Both the position numbers and the translations under genes were made by a program. From Chloroflexota bacterium (GTDB lineage Bacteria > Chloroflexota > Anaerolineae > Anaerolineales > Villigracilaceae), in the NCBI GenBank assembly GCA_016235425.1, contig JACRLC010000005.1, forward strand, positions 1-64,000: 64,000 nucleotides of DNA. The letters are read 5' to 3'. Shown piece by piece: positions 60,307-64,000 of the stretch. Below the pieces are notes generated by a model. That model made no database searches and was not told where the DNA came from. It saw only the letters and a list, made by a program, of their open reading frames with translations. Every line of letters begins with the position of its first letter. Within the stretch, counting starts at the first letter, position 1.

Positions 60307-61302
60307 CTACGCCTTCTCCCATGCGGGCTTGCCAGCCTTCAACAACGAGCCAGCAAGATTGAAACGATAGAACTGTCCCGTTGGGTCAACGATTCCATCA
60401 AGGATGCGGTCAATCTCTTCGGGGTCGTTGCTGTCAATGACGGATGCAAAGGCTGAGATCAGCCGTGCGCCGTAATCAATGACTCCCTCGGCGGGGCCAT
60501 AGCAACCGATGCACTGCGCGCCTGCCGTTGGACAACGAGCATTGCACCCGCTTCTCGTCGCGATGCCGTTGCATGGAATCCCTTGTTCGAGCAGGCACAG
60601 CTCTGGGTCAACTTCCACGCCCCAAATCCTCTTGAAGGATTTGACCATCTTGATGTTGCGCGCCCGTTTACATTCGTCGCACACGGTCGAATTGCCTGCG
60701 CCGATGACAGTTCCCTTCGGCGGCAGTTCGGCTTTGCCTTGAAGCACCTGCACAACCAAATCAATCACGGCCGCGATCTGGTGCGACTCGGGCGGACAGC
60801 CTGGCATGTAGTAGTCCACATCCACGACCTGGTCGAGGGTCTTGAGTACAGGCAAAATCTTCGGGATGTGGATTTCGCCCTCAGGCACATCGTAGGATAT
60901 CATCGGGTAGATTTGCTTCGGGTTGTCTGTGCTGATGGTGTTGAACGCCGTGGAGACAATCTCGCGCGAGTCGCTCAAGTTTGCCAGCCCAGGGATACAT
61001 CCCTCGTTGGCGCACGAACCGAACGCGACGAGTATCTTGGATTTCCTGCGAAGGAGTTTGGCGATGTGCTCGTTCTCGTCGTTGCGGATGCCGCCGTTGA
61101 AGAGGGTGAGCAGGATCGAGCCATCCTCCATCGCTTCCACATCTTTGTATTTCGCGTCCATCGCGACGGGCCAGAAGACGACATCGAAGTTGGCGTCCAC
61201 ATCCAAAATCTTCTCGTGGATGTTCAACACGGCGATCTCACACCCGCCGCAGGAGGCCGCCCAATACATTGCGAATTTTGGCTTATTGCCGTTGACGGTC
61301 AT
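60307..61302 (-). CDS. mvhG: Group 3 [NiFe]-hydrogenase small subunit (MvhG-like)
   Basis: 331 residues. Proximal cluster ligands ASCGGCEIAVL, FGSCANEGCIPG and PGCPPESHQI; C-terminal ferredoxin-like region with CDECKR, CLLEQG-IPCNG and CNARCPTAGAQCIGCYGP for further [4Fe-4S] clusters. Passes electrons to MvhD. Overlaps the mvhD stop by 4 bases. Confidence 0.92.
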   Translation of the reverse strand: MTVNGNKPKFAMYWAASCGGCEIAVLNIHEKILDVDANFDVVFWPVAMDAKYKDVEAMEDGSILLTLFNGGIRNDENEHIAKLLRRKSKILVAFGSCANEGCIPGLANLSDSREIVSTAFNTISTDNPKQIYPMISYDVPEGEIHIPKILPVLKTLDQVVDVDYYMPGCPPESHQIAAVIDLVVQVLQGKAELPPKGTVIGAGNSTVCDECKRARNIKMVKSFKRIWGVEVDPELCLLEQGIPCNGIATRSGCNARCPTAGAQCIGCYGPAEGVIDYGARLISAFASVIDSNDPEEIDRILDGIVDPTGQFYRFNLAGSLLKAGKPAWEKA

Positions 61303-61793
61303 GCTGGCACCTCCTTAAGGTCCGGCGCAGGTTCATGGCTGGTTGGTCCGCTATCGTCAGGCGAGCGGCCGTTTGACCTGTACCAATTGAGTGGACCAAG
61401 CGCACGAATTTCTTCCACGAAGCTTCCGACCTCAGTGGCGAATTTCTTGCCTTCCGCCGCGCTAGCCCAAACCAATTTCACGCGTTCGGGTTCCACGCCC
61501 AGGCCTTTAAGCGTGCGGCGGAGCAGATGGAAGCGCCGCAGGGCTTTGTAGTTCTGTTCCAGGTAGTGACACTCGCCCGGATGACAGCCCGTAATCATCA
61601 CCCCGTCCGCACCATTGGCCAGAGCCTTGAAGACGAAGGTGGGGTCGAGACGGCCCGAGCACATCAGGCGGATCAGGCGGATATTGTGCGGATATTTCGT
61701 CCGGGATGTACCGGCCAGGTCGGCGGCGCGGTAGGAGCACCAGTTGCAGGTAAAGCCGATGATGACCGGGTCAAAGGTTTCGTTATTATTCAT
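61299..61793 (-). CDS. mvhD: MvhD-like hydrogenase iron-sulfur (delta) subunit
   Basis: 164 residues from ATG 61793 (AGGAGG 6 bases upstream; a GTG 15 bases earlier overlaps the hdrA stop). Cysteine pattern CNWCSYRAAD, MCSGRLD, GCHPGECHY ligates a [2Fe-2S] cluster. MvhD links the hydrogenase to HdrA. Confidence 0.92.
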   Translation of the reverse strand: MNNNETFDPVIIGFTCNWCSYRAADLAGTSRTKYPHNIRLIRLMCSGRLDPTFVFKALANGADGVMITGCHPGECHYLEQNYKALRRFHLLRRTLKGLGVEPERVKLVWASAAEGKKFATEVGSFVEEIRALGPLNWYRSNGRSPDDSGPTSHEPAPDLKEVPA

Positions 61794-61804
61794 CTCATTC
61801 CTCC

Positions 61805-63805
61805 TCACGCGGGTACCGGCTCTTCGCCAACGTTCAGCAGCAGCAGGCCTTCGATCTGTGCGAAGATCTGCTCATTGCTGAAGCCTGTGCCGGTAATGGC
61901 GCCCGCTGGGCAGGCGGCTACGCAGGTTCCACAACCCTGGCACAAGGCCGCGTTAATCTCGGTGACCATACGCTCCTCATGGAACGAAATGGCGTTAAAT
62001 GGGCACAGTCCATTGCAAATGCGGCATCCGGAGCATTTTTCCTCGATCACGCTGGCGCGAACCGGCTCAAGGGCAATCTCCTTGGCGTGAATCTTGCCGA
62101 GCGCGCGCGCGGCTGCGGCCGCTCCTTGCGCGACGCTGGCCGGGATGTCCTTCGGGCCCTGGACGCAGCCGGCGATAAGGATGCCCTCTGTCATGGTAGC
62201 GACCGGATCCAGCTTGGGATGCTTCTCGATGAACCAGCCGTCCGCGCTGCACGAGAGGCCGAACCGCTTGGCGGTTTCTTTGGCATCGTGACGTGGTTCG
62301 AGCGCGACCGAGAGGATGACCATGTCCAGCGGGATACGCATTTGCACGCCGACAAGTGTGTCTTCAACCTGGGCGATGAGCTTGCCTTGTTCTTCGGGCG
62401 TTCTGGGTGCATCGTTTATTTCAGCGACTTTGCCCCGGATGAAGTGTGTACCTTCCTCCAGCACGCGCTGGTAGAACTCTTCATAACCCTTGAAGGGAGT
62501 TCGCATGTCGATGTAGAAGTTGTACACCTCGGCGCCAGTGCGCTCGTGGACCAGGTGGGCAAACTTCAGCCCCTGCATACAGCAGATTACCGAGCAATAT
62601 TCATTGTAGTTCTTATCGCGGCTCCCAACACAGTGGACGATTCCGACTGCCTTCGGCTTGCTCTTGCCATCGCGGAGGAGAATCTCCCCGTTGGTAGGGC
62701 CGGACGCGTTGCACATGCGTTCGAACTCGATGCTGGTGAGTACGTTTGGCAGGCGTCCATAGCCGTATTGTGCCATTCGATGCGCGTCGAAGGTTTCATA
62801 GCCGGTTGCGAGGACGATGTTGCCGACGTTGACCGTGATAATCTCGTCTTCCTGGTTGAAGTCAATAGCACTGGTAGGGCAGAACTTCTCGCAGGCCTTG
62901 CACGTTCCCTTGATGTAGTAGGTGCAGTTCGCGCGGTCAATGACCGGATACCTGGGTACGGCTTGAGCAAAGGGCGTGTAGATCGCTTTGCGCGTTCCCA
63001 TGCCCGCCTCGAAGACATCATCCACAACTTTTTTCGGGCACTTCTCCCAGCAGATGCCACAGCCCGTGCACAGATCAGTCTTGACGTAGCGGGACTTCTT
63101 GCGGATGGTCACTGAGAAGTTGCCAACGTAGCCATCCACCTTTTCGACCTCGCTCCAGGTCAACAACTCGATATTGGGATGCGTTCCCGCCTGGACCATC
63201 TTCGGTGTCAGGATGCACGCCGCACAGTCCAGGGTGGGGAAGGTCTTGTCGAACTGTGCCATGTGTCCACCGATGGAGGGTTCGCGTTCCACCAGATACA
63301 CCTTGTACCCGGCGTCCGCGATCTCCAACGCGGCCTGAATGCCCGCAATCCCTCCGCCGACAACCAGTGTGTCGGGATGGATGGAGACCTTCAGCGGTTC
63401 GAGGGCCTCATGGTGCAGTACACGCTCCACCCCGCCAGATACAACGGCCATGGCCTTGGCGGTTGCCATATCCTTGTCGGTATGCACCCACGACACCTGC
63501 TCGCGGATGGAGACCAGTTCGCACAAGTAGGGATTGAGCCCAGCACGTTTACAGGCTGTGCGGAATGTGTTTTCGTGCAGATGCGGCGAGCAGGCCGCCA
63601 CAACTACGCGTGTCAGTCCCAGTTCCTTGATGTCCTTCTCGATCAGTTCCTGACCGAGGCTGGAACACATGAACTTATACTCGCGGCCAACGACAACCCC
63701 ACGGTGCTTGAGACGTGCTGCCGCCCATTCAGCCACCTCCTGGACGTCCACCGTACCCGCGATGTTCGTGCCGCAGTGACAGACATAGACTCCTATTTTT
63801 TCCAT
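61805..63805 (-). CDS. hdrA: Heterodisulfide-reductase-like subunit A (HdrA), flavoprotein
   Basis: 666 residues from ATG 63805 (AAAGGAGA). GVYVCHCGTNIAG at the N-terminus, FAD-binding GGGIAGIQAALEIADAGYKVYLVE (about 155), TLDCAACILTPKM, ferredoxin motifs CTGCGICWEKCP, CKACEKFCP, CSGCRICNGLCP and CQGCGTCVAACP. It carries the FAD thought to bifurcate electrons from H2 to ferredoxin and a disulfide or other acceptor. In a non-methanogen the second acceptor is unknown. Confidence 0.94.
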   Translation of the reverse strand: MEKIGVYVCHCGTNIAGTVDVQEVAEWAAARLKHRGVVVGREYKFMCSSLGQELIEKDIKELGLTRVVVAACSPHLHENTFRTACKRAGLNPYLCELVSIREQVSWVHTDKDMATAKAMAVVSGGVERVLHHEALEPLKVSIHPDTLVVGGGIAGIQAALEIADAGYKVYLVEREPSIGGHMAQFDKTFPTLDCAACILTPKMVQAGTHPNIELLTWSEVEKVDGYVGNFSVTIRKKSRYVKTDLCTGCGICWEKCPKKVVDDVFEAGMGTRKAIYTPFAQAVPRYPVIDRANCTYYIKGTCKACEKFCPTSAIDFNQEDEIITVNVGNIVLATGYETFDAHRMAQYGYGRLPNVLTSIEFERMCNASGPTNGEILLRDGKSKPKAVGIVHCVGSRDKNYNEYCSVICCMQGLKFAHLVHERTGAEVYNFYIDMRTPFKGYEEFYQRVLEEGTHFIRGKVAEINDAPRTPEEQGKLIAQVEDTLVGVQMRIPLDMVILSVALEPRHDAKETAKRFGLSCSADGWFIEKHPKLDPVATMTEGILIAGCVQGPKDIPASVAQGAAAAARALGKIHAKEIALEPVRASVIEEKCSGCRICNGLCPFNAISFHEERMVTEINAALCQGCGTCVAACPAGAITGTGFSNEQIFAQIEGLLLLNVGEEPVPA

Positions 63806-63821
63806 AAGATTTCTCCTTTGA

Positions 63822-64000
63822 TTACGAGGTTGCAAGGACCGGCAGGGCGGAAACCAATTCCTTGCCAATCCCCAGTTTCTTGGGAGCAATGCCCAACGCC
63901 AGGCCAACCAGTTGTGTGAAGTACAGGACGGGTATCGAGTAATTCGTCCCAAACTCCTGGTTGACCGATTGCTGGTAGCATTCCAGATTGACCTGGCACA
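63822..64000 (-). CDS. hdrB: Heterodisulfide-reductase-like subunit B (HdrB), C-terminal part (partial)
   Basis: Reading frame enters from the window edge with CQVNLECYQQS, part of a CCG-type cysteine motif for the noncubane [4Fe-4S] clusters, followed by NYSIPVLYFTQLVGLALGIA and KKLGIGKELVSALPVLAT, then stop at 63822-63824. HdrB houses the catalytic clusters that reduce the disulfide acceptor. Gene order hdrB-hdrA-mvhD-mvhG-mvhA matches one operon. Confidence 0.85.
   Translation of the reverse strand, partial: CQVNLECYQQSVNQEFGTNYSIPVLYFTQLVGLALGIAPKKLGIGKELVSALPVLATS

Noticed and set aside
63793-63999. 68-codon ORF at the right edge on the minus strand
   Set aside because: It is out of frame with the HdrB C-terminus, whose cysteine motif and family residues are clear in the neighbouring frame.
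1-64000. CRISPR array or tRNA/rRNA genes
   Set aside because: No regularly spaced direct repeats and no recognisable tRNA cloverleaf or rRNA segments were found when reading the intergenic stretches; a tRNAscan and Infernal run would be decisive.

Overview
The window looks like a chromosome segment of an uncultured Chloroflexota bacterium, most likely class Anaerolineae. This is inferred from gene content and style: S-layer-homology and LysM surface proteins with long Pro/Thr-rich linkers, a sortase domain, a SipW-type signal peptidase, many short dispersed palindromic repeats, and an Mvh-Hdr-type hydrogenase. No rRNA or tRNA gene was seen, so the placement rests on protein families alone.

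Layout. 1-140: end of an IS4-type element. 173-3112 (minus strand): a surface-protein module made of a cyclic-di-GMP-I riboswitch with its own terminator, a small secreted protein, a SipW-like signal peptidase fused to a DUF5305-like region, and a small RTX-repeat secreted protein. 3371-27000: housekeeping and cell-envelope genes (CoA-binding protein, methylmalonyl-CoA epimerase, tilS, LCP transferase, LysM protein, a sensor kinase without its phospho-acceptor His, mtaB, folD, PadR/HAAS pair, P1 peptidase, EptA-like transferase with an ATP-grasp partner, slyD, MFS, DedA, obgE). 27070-38121: large secreted proteins (beta-helix with sortase domain, SIMPL protein, SLH protein), a two-component system, bioY and a decayed IS4 element with a perfect 10-bp target duplication. 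38384-48943: cPGS-like GTPase, argS, rpsT, LysM protein, uvrA, a sigma factor, degV and small proteins.

49216-57566 (plus strand) encodes a membrane-bound group 4 [NiFe] hydrogenase related to formate hydrogenlyase: ferredoxin-like subunit, large subunit, HycF-like, small subunit, NuoH-like, and two antiporter-like subunits. Upstream lie a good sigma-70 promoter, a perfect TGTGA-N6-TCACA palindrome and a structured leader. 57644-64000 (minus strand, convergent) encodes a soluble MvhADG-HdrAB type complex with a maturation protease and a cyclic-nucleotide-binding-fold protein. Together they suggest a cell that cycles H2 through both a proton/sodium-pumping membrane hydrogenase and a flavin-based electron-bifurcating hydrogenase.

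The most striking observation is in the large subunit of the membrane hydrogenase. The reading frame is interrupted only by one in-frame TGA, exactly at the second cysteine codon of the L1 motif (R-I-C-G-I-[TGA]). The frame stays open for 319 more codons, and a small SECIS-like hairpin with a G in its apical loop begins a few bases downstream. This is either selenocysteine at a nickel-site ligand position where I know of no precedent, or a point mutation or sequencing error. The second notable system is the cyclic-di-GMP-controlled SipW secretion module. The dispersed repeats have also entered coding sequences (mtaB, uvrA) or supplied gene ends.
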